33,827 nucleotides of DNA from Chloroflexota bacterium (GTDB lineage Bacteria; Chloroflexota; Anaerolineae; Aggregatilineales; Phototrophicaceae). The translations under genes were made by a program, and so were the position numbers. Shown here in pieces: positions 15,855 to 23,342 of this stretch (position 1 is its first letter; each line of letters begins with the position of its first letter). The notes beneath the pieces are model-generated. The model ran no database searches, was not told where the DNA came from, and worked only from the letters and a program-made list of their open reading frames with translations. The stretch is taken from NCBI GenBank assembly GCA_028873975.1, contig JAPPMO010000086.1, positions 1 to 33,827 of the forward strand, written 5' to 3'.

Positions 15855-17324
15855 ATGAATCAGATCAAGATCGACCCGGAACGGCAAATCGGCGGCATCA
15901 GTCGCAAGATATTCGGCGGCTTCGCCGAGCACCTGGGCCGCCATATCTATGGCGGCATCTATGAACCAGGCTCCCCGCTGGCGGACGAGAACGGATTTCG
16001 CAAGGACGTGCTGGCGGCCGTCCGGCGCCTGAAGATGCCCGTCATCCGCTACCCCGGCGGCAATTTCGTCTCCGGCTATCGCTGGCGCGACGGCGTCGGA
16101 CCCAAAGCGCAGCGGCCCGCGCGGGTCGAGCTGGCTTGGCAAGACATCGAGAGCAACCACTTCGGCACCGACGAATTTGTGGCTTGGTGCCGCGCCTTGG
16201 GCACAGAGCCTTATCTGGTGGTCAACGCCGGCGATGGCGACATGCGCGAGGCTCGCGACTGGGTGGAATACTGCAATAGCGCGACCGATAGCGCCCTGGC
16301 CAACATGCGCCGCGCCAATGGCTTCGACGCGCCGCACAACGTGAAATACTGGGGCATCGGCAACGAGGTCGACGGCGAATGGCAAATCGGGCACAAGACG
16401 CCGGATGAATACGCGCGTACCTATAAGGAATTCGCCAAAGTCATGCGCTGGGTCGACCCGTCCATCAAACTAATCGCGGCCGTGTCTTCGGGTTGGGGCT
16501 ATCAACCGGTCGAACGAACGCAGCTCCTCTTCGAGGCGGCTGCCGACTTCCTCGATTATCTATCGCTGCATTGGTATGTCGGCAACCATGAAGACGACTA
16601 CGAAAAATACATGACCCTCTCCGAGTTCTTCGAAGCCCAACTGTCCGCTTTCGAGGGTCTGATCGCGGCCATGAGGCAAGAAATGGGCATTGAGCGCCCC
16701 ATATCGATCGCGTTGGACGAGTGGAATGTCTGGTATCGGGCGCGCGGCAATACGAGCGACGAGCGAAATAACCTCGAAGAGCGCTACAACCTGGAAGACG
16801 CGCTGGTGGTGGCCATGCACTTCAACGCCTTCATCCGCCATTGCCGCTCGGTGCGGATGGCCAATATCGCCCAGATCGTCAATGTCATCGCCCCCATTTT
16901 TACCAATCAAGAAGGCTTGTTCCTGCAGACGATCTTCCACCCCTTTGAACTCTACGCCAGCAACTGCGGCGATATCGCCCTGGATGTCTTTTGGAAGGGA
17001 GATACCTTCTCCGGCGGGGACTATACCGGCATCCGCACGCTTGATGTCTCGGCGACAATTGACGCGGGAGGCAAGAAGCTGAGTCTGTTCGTCGTCAATC
17101 GCAGCTTGATCGAGACGCTGGAGACCAGGATATCGCTGGCTGACGCGACTTTCGCGGGAGATGTGGCGGTATCGGTGGTTAATGGACCGGATATCAAAGC
17201 CGAGAATTCATTTGAGCAGCCGGAGCAGGTCACGCTGCGCGAATCACGTGACAGGGCTGCGGGCAAGGACTATGTGCATGCCTTCGAACCGCATTCGGTG
17301 ACGGCGCTTGTCTTCGAGATTTAG
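15855..17324 (+). CDS. abfA: Alpha-L-arabinofuranosidase, GH51
   Basis: A 489-aa intracellular GH51 enzyme that releases L-arabinofuranose from the ends of arabino- or arabinoxylo-oligosaccharides with retention. The N-terminal hallmark IFGGFAEHLGRHIYGGIYEPGSP is present. The acid/base Glu171 lies in WGIGNEVDGEW and the nucleophile Glu289 in ALDEWNVWYR. Trp-Tyr motifs of the (beta/alpha)8 barrel are intact and a C-terminal beta-sandwich follows. There is no signal peptide, as usual for bacterial GH51, so the substrate must be imported. An in-frame GTG at 15840 is possible, but the family normally starts just before IKIDPERQIG, so I took the ATG at 15855. It is first gene of an operon with the FGGY kinase, driven by the promoter at 15676-15703 and probably repressed by the divergent LacI protein. 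Confidence 0.93.
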   Translation: MNQIKIDPERQIGGISRKIFGGFAEHLGRHIYGGIYEPGSPLADENGFRKDVLAAVRRLKMPVIRYPGGNFVSGYRWRDGVGPKAQRPARVELAWQDIESNHFGTDEFVAWCRALGTEPYLVVNAGDGDMREARDWVEYCNSATDSALANMRRANGFDAPHNVKYWGIGNEVDGEWQIGHKTPDEYARTYKEFAKVMRWVDPSIKLIAAVSSGWGYQPVERTQLLFEAAADFLDYLSLHWYVGNHEDDYEKYMTLSEFFEAQLSAFEGLIAAMRQEMGIERPISIALDEWNVWYRARGNTSDERNNLEERYNLEDALVVAMHFNAFIRHCRSVRMANIAQIVNVIAPIFTNQEGLFLQTIFHPFELYASNCGDIALDVFWKGDTFSGGDYTGIRTLDVSATIDAGGKKLSLFVVNRSLIETLETRISLADATFAGDVAVSVVNGPDIKAENSFEQPEQVTLRESRDRAAGKDYVHAFEPHSVTALVFEI

Positions 17325-17338
17325 AATGAGACTTGTCA

Positions 17339-18838
17339 ATGAACCGGAACAGCCCCGCCAACGCAGAACGCGAAATCGTCCTTGGCATTGATCTGGGCAC
17401 CCAAGGGCTCAAAGTCGTCGCCTTTGATGCGGCCAGGGCGCAAGTGCTGGGCAGTGTCTCGGCGGCGGTCGAGAATCTCACGCCGGTGCCCGGCTGGCTG
17501 GAGCAAGAGCCGCGCCAGTGGTGGGCGACGCTCTGCCGGCTGACACGGGAATTGACAACCGGCAATGACATACCGAGGGAAGCCGTAGTCGCGATCGGGC
17601 TATCCGGCCACATGCACTCGATTGTGCCGCTGCGCGCGGACGGCAGCATCGCGCACAATTGCATCGTCTGGGCTGATACGCGTTCTCGGGAACAGGCGCG
17701 CCGCATCAGCGCGCGAGCAAGCTCCCCGCTCTGGAATCCGTCGATCGCGCCTTACAGCCTCGCCAAAATCCTCTGGCTGCGCGAGCGCCGTCCCGAACTC
17801 CGCGACGAAATTGCGCAGATACTCTGGTCGAAGGATTACCTGCGCTATCGACTGACGAGAAAGATCGCGACGGATTATTCCGACGCTTCGGGCACGCTGA
17901 TGTGGGATTTCGCCGCGCGCGCCTGGGATGAGGACCTGCTGGCGGAATTCAAGCTGTCTCCCGACTTGCTTCCCGACGCCCGCGCCTCGAATGAGGCGGC
18001 CGGCGCGCTTTCAGAGTCAGCAGCCGCTGACTTGGGTCTGTCGGTCAACACTGTCGTGGCATACGGTGGCGGGGACTGCGCCTGCGCGGTCGTCGGATCG
18101 GGCATACCGGACTCGGATACCTTGCTGATAAACGCCGGTACGGCGGTCCAAGTCATTGAAATGCGAGAAGAGCCTCGTCCCTTTGATCGTGACGCCGATG
18201 TCCGCTATCTTTTCGAACTCGGCGTCGAGGGCGGAACATTCGCCATCGGCGCGCTCAATAGCGCCGGACACTCGCTGGAATGGTGGCGCCGCCTGCTGAA
18301 CGAGCGGATGACCTACGCCCAGTTCGATGCCCTGGCGGCTGATGAAAGGCCAGATCCGGAGGGTCCGATTTTCCTGCCTTACCTGCAGGGCACGGGCACG
18401 CCGCGCCTGCTGGACGGTTCTTTCGGCAGTTTCGCGCAGCTCTCCGCGACGGCGGACCGGCGCGCGCTGACCCGCGCGGTGATGGATGGCGTCGCCTTTG
18501 GCATCAAGCACTGTGCCGAAGCGCTGGTCAAAGATGGCGATCTGTCAGCCAAGAAGATCCTCTTCACCGGCGGCTTGAGCAAAAGCCCCTTGATGAGGCA
18601 GATCCTGGCAAACGTCTTTGACGGGGAAGTGCGCTTCCGCACCTTCTCCGATATGTCGGCGCTGGGCGCGGCCGCCCACGGCGTCGTCGCTGCGGGCTTG
18701 GCGCCGAACGCGCGGACATGGTTGGCGGATTTTGACTACGGCGAAACAAGTTTGGCTGCCTCGCCCGCGCTCCGTGAACGATACGCAGCCGCTTACGAAC
18801 GTTACAAGGAATGGGCGGCGCGCGTTACCTCAGCGTGA
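17339..18838 (+). CDS. xylB: FGGY family carbohydrate kinase, xylulokinase-like
   Basis: A 499-aa sugar kinase with the complete FGGY architecture. The N-terminal phosphate-binding loop is LGIDLGTQGLKVVAFD (about residues 15-30), followed by AIGLSGHMHSIVPL (cf. SGQMHG in xylulokinases), WADTRSREQARRI, the ATP-site strand GTAVQV, and the C-terminal signature FTGGLSKSPLMRQILANVFDGEV. It would phosphorylate D-xylulose or a related pentulose for the pentose phosphate pathway. Because it follows an arabinofuranosidase, ribulose is also a conceivable substrate. It starts 14 bp after the GH51 stop, so the two are co-transcribed. The in-frame TTG at 17333 is a less likely start than the ATG at 17339. 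No isomerase lies in the window. Confidence 0.85.
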   Translation: MNRNSPANAEREIVLGIDLGTQGLKVVAFDAARAQVLGSVSAAVENLTPVPGWLEQEPRQWWATLCRLTRELTTGNDIPREAVVAIGLSGHMHSIVPLRADGSIAHNCIVWADTRSREQARRISARASSPLWNPSIAPYSLAKILWLRERRPELRDEIAQILWSKDYLRYRLTRKIATDYSDASGTLMWDFAARAWDEDLLAEFKLSPDLLPDARASNEAAGALSESAAADLGLSVNTVVAYGGGDCACAVVGSGIPDSDTLLINAGTAVQVIEMREEPRPFDRDADVRYLFELGVEGGTFAIGALNSAGHSLEWWRRLLNERMTYAQFDALAADERPDPEGPIFLPYLQGTGTPRLLDGSFGSFAQLSATADRRALTRAVMDGVAFGIKHCAEALVKDGDLSAKKILFTGGLSKSPLMRQILANVFDGEVRFRTFSDMSALGAAAHGVVAAGLAPNARTWLADFDYGETSLAASPALRERYAAAYERYKEWAARVTSA

Positions 18839-18855
18839 AGTCACGCCGGGCGGTC

Positions 18856-19011
18856 TCAGATTATCCAGTTGGCAGCCATCCGGGTAGCTTTGTGGGCAGC
18901 GCGCGTGAGCAAGAAGGGCTCGCGGCGCGGCGGCAGGAAACGCAATAGCATCGCCGCCAGATAAGCGTCAACCTCTTGTGGCGCCTGGCGGGTCGGTCTC
19001 GGCTTACTCAT
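18856..19011 (-). CDS. Possible 51-aa arginine-rich protein
   Basis: The ATG at 19011 overlaps the stop region of the upstream VOC gene (ATGAGTAA, stop TAA at 19006-19004), a layout typical of coupled translation. The product is short, basic and Pro-rich at the start (MSKPRPTRQAPQEVDAYLAA), with no motif I recognise. It fills the otherwise empty gap before the convergent kinase. A chance open frame in GC-rich DNA is equally possible. Confidence 0.25.
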   Translation of the reverse strand: MSKPRPTRQAPQEVDAYLAAMLLRFLPPRREPFLLTRAAHKATRMAANWII

Positions 19012-19480
19012 CGCGGAAAGCCCTTTCCAGCGCCGCGATGTCCAGCTTGTCCATTGGCAGGAACGCCGCCATAACGCGCTCAACGGCGGCGGCATCGTCG
19101 CTTTTCATCATCTCGATGTAGCGGCGCGGGGTAATCTGCCAAGAGACGCCGAAGCGGTCGGTCAGCCAGCCGCAGCGGCTGGGCGCGCCGCCGCCAGCGA
19201 TCAAGCCCTCCCACAGGCGGTCGACTTCTTCCTGGTCATCACAGAGCACCATGAGCGACATGGCCGCGCTGTGCTCACAGAAGGAATTGCCGTTGATGAT
19301 GGTGAATACCTGCCCGGCCAGCTCGAAATCCGCAGACATGATATCGCCGGGCGCGCCCATGCCGCCTTCGCCATAGCGCCAGATGTGGGTGACGCGGGAG
19401 TCGGGCAGGAGCGAGGTATAGAGTTCCAGCGCCTCTTCGACGCGGCCGTCAAACCAAAGGTTGGTGACGATCTTCTGCAT
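19004..19480 (-). CDS. VOC superfamily protein, PhnB / 3-demethylubiquinone methyltransferase-like
   Basis: A 158-aa protein of the PhnB-like branch of the vicinal oxygen chelate fold. Diagnostic parts are ITNLWFD-type start (VTNLWFDGRVEEALELYTSLLPDS), ADFELAGQVFTIINGNSFCEHSAAMSLMVLCDDQEEVDRLWEGL, and CGWLTDRFGVSWQITPRRYIEMM. Despite the historical methyltransferase name, most such proteins have no shown enzymatic function; a small-molecule-binding or resistance-type role is typical. A strong ribosome site (GGAGGAC) lies six bases before the ATG. It sits downstream of an NTF2-like remnant and cytidine deaminase on the same strand. Confidence 0.88.
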   Translation of the reverse strand: MQKIVTNLWFDGRVEEALELYTSLLPDSRVTHIWRYGEGGMGAPGDIMSADFELAGQVFTIINGNSFCEHSAAMSLMVLCDDQEEVDRLWEGLIAGGGAPSRCGWLTDRFGVSWQITPRRYIEMMKSDDAAAVERVMAAFLPMDKLDIAALERAFRDE

Positions 19481-19510
19481 GGCTTAGTCCTCCATTTTGA
19501 TTTCAACTGC

Positions 19511-19689
19511 CTATGATTGCATCGCCTTAATCTGCTTGCCGGCTGCCGACGCGAATTGGCAAACATAGCAAAAGGCCACTGATCCGCCCTGCTCCATCGT
19601 GATGATGCCGTTGACCGCGCAGGTCAGCCCCGCAGCAGCAGTTTTTTTGGCGCATCGCCGCAGTCGGCATTGACGGTGATCTTGAGCAT
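19511..19689 (-). pseudogene. Remnant of an NTF2-like / SnoaL-fold protein gene
   Basis: In one frame, ATG at 19689 gives MLKITVNADCGDAPKK and soon stops. This is the characteristic N-terminus of small NTF2-like proteins. After a one-base frame change at an A7 run (plus strand T7 near 19643-19649), another frame gives the C-terminal part AVNGIITMEQGGSVAFCYVC and ASAAGKQIKAM, ending TAG at 19511. The family is usually about 110-120 residues, so the middle of the domain is missing as well as the frame. This reads as an internally deleted, frameshifted gene, not a functional one. The family assignment is from memory of sequence pattern. Confidence 0.6.
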
Positions 19690-19712
19690 AGCCCCGTCTC
19701 TCAGCTGCTGTG

Positions 19713-20114
19713 CTAGTCTTGCAGATTCGCCGGTCCAAAACCAAAAGGCAGCAGGTCCGCCAGCGTCGCTCGCTGATGCGTTGCGCCTTCGAGATCGGCC
19801 ATGATAACAATCATCCCCGGCGAGAACTCGTAGAGCAATTGCCGGCAGACGCCGCAGGGGGATCCGCCGTCGCGCGTGACGACGGCGACCGCGGAGAACT
19901 CGCGTTTGCCCTCGCTGATCGCCTTGACCAGGGCGGTCCGTTCGGCGCAGATGGTCGGGCTGTAACTGGCGCTTTCCACGTTGCAGCCGGTGTAGACATC
20001 GCCGTCGAGCGTCAAGAGCGCCGCGCCGACCCGGTAGTCGCTGTAGGGGATGTAAGCCATTTCGCTGGCGGCTATAGCTGCTTTTATCAACTCAGCTTCG
20101 GCTGGATGAGACAT
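19713..20114 (-). CDS. cdd: Cytidine deaminase
   Basis: A 133-aa homotetrameric-type cytidine deaminase that converts cytidine and deoxycytidine to uridine and deoxyuridine in pyrimidine salvage. The zinc site is complete: Cys56-Ala-Glu58 (catalytic Glu) in SPTICAERTA, and Cys87 and Cys90 in PCGVCRQ. The substrate-pocket segment YSDYRVGAALLT and the CNVESASYSPT loop are also intact. It lies 99 bp after the CorC-type gene on the same strand, an association seen in many bacteria. No strong ribosome site is visible before the ATG. Confidence 0.95.
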   Translation of the reverse strand: MSHPAEAELIKAAIAASEMAYIPYSDYRVGAALLTLDGDVYTGCNVESASYSPTICAERTALVKAISEGKREFSAVAVVTRDGGSPCGVCRQLLYEFSPGMIVIMADLEGATHQRATLADLLPFGFGPANLQD

Positions 20115-20213
20115 GAGGACTCAAAGGCTCCGTTCTCTTATTTAACAGACCGCGATCTGCGGTAGCCGAGCAGGCGGCCTATTTTGCATGAGCGCGGGAA
20201 ATCTTCTCGCCGA

Positions 20214-21527
20214 TTACGCGCCGAGCGGCTCCGCCGGCGCGGTCGCCACATCAGGCGCTTCGGACGCGATCTTGCGGACAGCGACCTTGCGGATGCGGTG
20301 GCCGTCAATGGATTTGACCGTCATGCTCAAAACATCGGTGCTGATGGTCTCCTCAGCCCCGGGCACGCGACCCAAATGCAAATAGATATATCCGCCTAGC
20401 GTGTCAGTCACGTTGGTATCGATCGAACAGTCGAGCAGATCGTTGAGGTCATCAAGGTCCATGCTGCCGTCAATCAGCCAGGCGCCGTCGCCCAGCGCCA
20501 CGAATTCCTCTTCTTCGTCGACATCATATTCATCACGGATATCACCGATGATCTCCTCGATCAGGTTCTCAATAGTGATTAAGCCCGAGGTGCCCCCGTA
20601 TTCATCCACCACCACCGCCAGGTGAATGTTCTCCGCCTGCATCTCCTTTAACAGGGCATCGGCGCGCTTGCTTTCCGGCACGAACCAGGCGGGACGGATC
20701 AATTCCCGAATTAAACTGCTGCCCAGATCGTCGCGGTTCTCCAGCAAGGTCAAGATGTCCTTGGCGATCAGCAAACCAATCACTTTGTCAATGCTGCCTT
20801 CATAGACGGGCAAGCGGGAAAAACCGGAATCGACAAATGCGGAAAGCGCCTCCATCATCGAATCATTGACCTCGAGCGCGACGATGTCAATGCGCGGCGT
20901 CATCAGTTCGCGCGCGCTGCTGTCGCCCAGCTGCAAGACGGAATAAATCATGTCCCGCTCTTCTTCTTCAATTGTTCCGCCGCTGTGCCCAGCGCTGACG
21001 AGAGTTAGAATCTCCTCTTCCGTAACCAGGTTCACCAGAGGCTCGCCGCCGAACAAGCGCGAAATCAAGCGGCTCAGAAAGAGCACCAAAGCCGTCAGGG
21101 GCGACATGATCATCACCAGAGCGCGCATGGGCATGACAGCGAGGCGATACAAATTTTCGGCGTAGGTCGAGCCAAGCGCCTCCGGCGTCAGATCGCCCAG
21201 GATCAGCGTCGCGGTGGCGCCCAAGATGACTGTAACCAGCGCTACCGCAAGCCGAGCGGCGAGGTCGCCATCCGTTATGGAATCATTAACCAGCAGCACC
21301 AGCACCGTGGCGATGGCGAAGCGCGTCAGGATATGCGCCAGGCTGACCGTCATGCCGAGGCGCAAGCTTTCCTCCGTCAGCGCCAGAACCCGCGCTGCGC
21401 TATTGTCGCCTTCCTCCGCCCGCTCGCGCAGGCTCGCGCGCGAAACGTTCTGCAGCGCCGCGCTCAACAAACTGACCGTTGCGTGCACGCAGATCAGGAC
21501 AAAAAGCACTGCCACAAGCCAGGTCAT
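20214..21527 (-). CDS. CNNM/HlyC-CorC family membrane protein with CBS pair
   Basis: A 437-aa inner-membrane protein. An N-terminal CNNM (DUF21) domain with about four hydrophobic segments spans residues 1-165 (VAVLFVLICVHATVSLLSAAL, then further segments). A cytoplasmic CBS pair follows at about 190-310 (MTPRIDIVALEVNDSM, SRLPVYEGSIDKVIGLLIAKDIL, AVVVDEYGGTSGLITIENLIEEIIGDIRDEYD), then a C-terminal CorC_HlyC domain (about 330-410). Family members transport or regulate Mg2+ or Co2+; the hemolysin name is historical. The start at 21527 is preferred to an upstream ATG at 21578, because GGAAGGGCGGAG precedes it and the first membrane segment begins at once. A promoter lies about 160 bases upstream, leaving a long leader. 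Confidence 0.9.
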   Translation of the reverse strand: MTWLVAVLFVLICVHATVSLLSAALQNVSRASLRERAEEGDNSAARVLALTEESLRLGMTVSLAHILTRFAIATVLVLLVNDSITDGDLAARLAVALVTVILGATATLILGDLTPEALGSTYAENLYRLAVMPMRALVMIMSPLTALVLFLSRLISRLFGGEPLVNLVTEEEILTLVSAGHSGGTIEEEERDMIYSVLQLGDSSARELMTPRIDIVALEVNDSMMEALSAFVDSGFSRLPVYEGSIDKVIGLLIAKDILTLLENRDDLGSSLIRELIRPAWFVPESKRADALLKEMQAENIHLAVVVDEYGGTSGLITIENLIEEIIGDIRDEYDVDEEEEFVALGDGAWLIDGSMDLDDLNDLLDCSIDTNVTDTLGGYIYLHLGRVPGAEETISTDVLSMTVKSIDGHRIRKVAVRKIASEAPDVATAPAEPLGA

Positions 21528-21688
21528 CTCCGCCCTTCCCCGGACCTGCTTGCGGCGAAAAGCCAAAAAGCCGGGCATGTTGATCCATGATCGGCTGAAG
21601 CAAGATTTCCTATGTGCGTGGGACTCCCGGAGGGAGGCTCAGGTGTGTCGTCCACTGGTTTTTCAAAACTCGCTGACAGAGTGAAGCA

Positions 21689-21718
21689 ACTATACCACAA
21701 GGATTTCAACAAATGCAA
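21689..21718 (-). promoter_or_regulatory. Promoter of the CorC-type gene
   Basis: On the minus strand TTGCAT (21713-21718), 18 bases, then TATAGT (21689-21694) with a preceding TG giving an extended -10. The MITE-flanking 12-bp repeat begins at 21718, so the element sits directly against the -35. Confidence 0.5.
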
Positions 21719-21729
21719 GTGGACCCGCA

Positions 21730-21994
21730 GGGCAATCGCATCAAAATGGTGGCTACGGAAATGGTACGAAATTGGACTGATTATTAACCACCGAGGGCAC
21801 CGAGAACACCGAGAAAAGCAACGGAATATAGCTCATCTTATGTTTCAGGCTTGCTTTTCAGCTACAAATGAAGTTTCGCTGGCGACCTTGCCTTATTCAG
21901 GTGGCGGAATTAGAAGGAAGGCAGACAAAGGACCCTAAACTCGGTGCTCTCGGTGTCCTCGGTGGTGAAAAAATAATTTGATGCAATTGCCCTG
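21730..21994. mobile_element. MITE-like element with terminal inverted repeats and 12-bp flanking duplication
   Basis: The left end (21728-21745) CAGGGCAATCGCATCAAA is the inverse of the right end (21977-21994) TTTGATGCAATTGCCCTG, with one mismatch. Inside these, ACCACCGAGGGCACCGAGAA (about 21788) faces TCTCGGTGTCCTCGGTGGTG (about 21948), a second inverted pair. The element is flanked by the direct repeat AGTGGACCCGCA at 21718-21729 and 21995-22006, as expected of a target duplication. It is about 265 bp and has no plausible coding region, so it would depend on a transposase elsewhere. A second copy, inverted, begins at 33717. The gene-free interval 21528-22284 also contains the CorC promoter and a partial relative at 22086-22194. 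Confidence 0.7.
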
Positions 21995-22085
21995 AGTGGA
22001 CCCGCAAGCGCAGGTGCATTTCAGATTATTGGCAAGTCAAGCGATTTTGCCCGGCCGAAAGCATGACCAACCAAAGGTCGCGTAG

Positions 22086-22194
22086 GTCGCGTAGACACTG
22101 ACCGTCAAGACACGAAGAACGCAAAGTAAATGAGGCTTTTCTCTGTGCGCTCTGTGCCTCTGTGGCGAAAAAATAATTTGATGCGATTGCCCTG
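22086..22194. repeat. Partial relative of the MITE joined to REP-like sequence
   Basis: It begins with GTCGCGTAGACACTGACC (22086-22103), the inverse of the centre of the hairpin at 1190-1207. It continues through CACGAAGAACGCAAAG and TCTGTGCCTCTGTGGCG-type sequence. It ends TTTGATGCGATTGCCCTG (22177-22194), the same terminus as the MITE at 21730-21994. No matching left terminus is present, so it looks like a fragment or composite. Confidence 0.55.
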
Positions 22195-22284
22195 CCTCCT
22201 TTCTCGAAAGCAAGCGCCTTCCCCAGCAAATGCGCTACACTATAGACGAAATTCACCACTTGCAAAACGCGGGGAGGATGAACA

Positions 22285-23334
22285 GTGACAGACGTAATGC
22301 GCGTGGCATTGGGCCAGCACCCGGTGGCGACGCACGAGTATCTGACCTTCGCCAAACAGCTAGGCGTCGGCGGCGTTCAATTCAACCTGATCGGCAAGGA
22401 AATCGATCTGATCGGAGATGCGGCTGACCTGCCCCAGGACAAAGGCTATCTCGATTTGAGCTACTTGCAGCGGCTCAAACAGACGGTCAACGACTACGGC
22501 TTGGCTCTGGAAGCGATCGAAAATGTGCCGCGCCGCTTCTACATCGACGCCATGCTCGCTGGACCGCGCCGCGACGCGCAGATCGAGAATTATCAGCGAA
22601 CGGTGCGCAATATGGGCGAGGCGGGCATCCCCGTCCTGGGCTTGAACTGGATGCCAAACCTGGTCTGGCGCACGCCGATGGCGGTCGGGCGCGGCGGCGT
22701 CATCGTAACCGCATTCGACATGGAACGGGCCCTGGCCGGCGAGGTAATCGTCGGCATCACCGAAGTCGCCGAAGCCGAGGATCGCGAATACAGCGAAAGC
22801 GAGATCTTCGACAACTATGTCTATTTCATGCAGCGCGTGCTTCCCGTTGCGGAAGAAGCGGGCGTCAAGATCGCGCTGCACCCCGACGATCCGCCGGTGG
22901 AATCGCTGGGCGGGATCGCGCGGGTCTTTTACAAGCCGGAGAATTTCCAGCGCGCCCTCGACGCCGTGCCGAGCCCCAACCACGGCCTCGACTTTTGCAT
23001 GGGCTGCTTTTCCGAGATGGTTTACGCCGACAAGAGCAACAACGAAGGCGTGCTGGAGGCCATCCGTTATTTTGGCGAGCGCGGCAAGATCTTCTATGTG
23101 CACTTCCGCGATGTGCAGGGCTGCGTGCCGAGCTTCCAGGAGTGCTTCCCGGGCGAGGGCAATGTCGATGTGGTGGCTGCGATCAAGACACTGAAAGAAG
23201 TTGGCTTCACCGGCTTCATCATCGACGATCATGTGCCGGAGATGATCGACGACAGCGATTGGCGACACCGCGGCCACGCTTATTCAACCGGCTATATCAT
23301 GGCGCTGGTCGAGGCGGTGAACAAGCTGACGTAA
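22285..23334 (+). CDS. uxuA: Mannonate dehydratase (UxuA-like)
   Basis: A 349-aa metal-dependent dehydratase of the UxuA family (D-mannonate to 2-keto-3-deoxygluconate in hexuronate breakdown), shorter than the roughly 394-residue E. coli enzyme. Active-site segments are recognisable: NWMPNLVWRTP, the His in IALHPDDPP, the Cys region in DFCMGCFSEM, the His in FYVHFRDVQG, and the Asp-His pair in IIDDHVPEM. TIM-barrel spacing between them is intact. The start is GTG at 22285: GGGGAGGA lies six bases upstream, whereas the next ATG (22297) is too far from it. It converges with an MFS gene 8 bp downstream. Short UxuA homologues are frequent in Chloroflexota-like and planctomycete-like genomes, where some act on related sugar acids, so the exact substrate remains an inference. 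Confidence 0.88.
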   Translation: MTDVMRVALGQHPVATHEYLTFAKQLGVGGVQFNLIGKEIDLIGDAADLPQDKGYLDLSYLQRLKQTVNDYGLALEAIENVPRRFYIDAMLAGPRRDAQIENYQRTVRNMGEAGIPVLGLNWMPNLVWRTPMAVGRGGVIVTAFDMERALAGEVIVGITEVAEAEDREYSESEIFDNYVYFMQRVLPVAEEAGVKIALHPDDPPVESLGGIARVFYKPENFQRALDAVPSPNHGLDFCMGCFSEMVYADKSNNEGVLEAIRYFGERGKIFYVHFRDVQGCVPSFQECFPGEGNVDVVAAIKTLKEVGFTGFIIDDHVPEMIDDSDWRHRGHAYSTGYIMALVEAVNKLT

Positions 23335-23342
23335 ATGCAGCT

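Noticed and set aside
21612..21938. Open frame of 108 codons across the MITE
   Set aside because: It is composed of the repeat and flanking DNA, has no ribosome site, and gives no recognisable domain.
21780..22170. CRISPR-like array of CACCGAG repeats
   Set aside because: The units are 9 bp, degenerate, and arranged as facing tracts with no spacers or cas genes.
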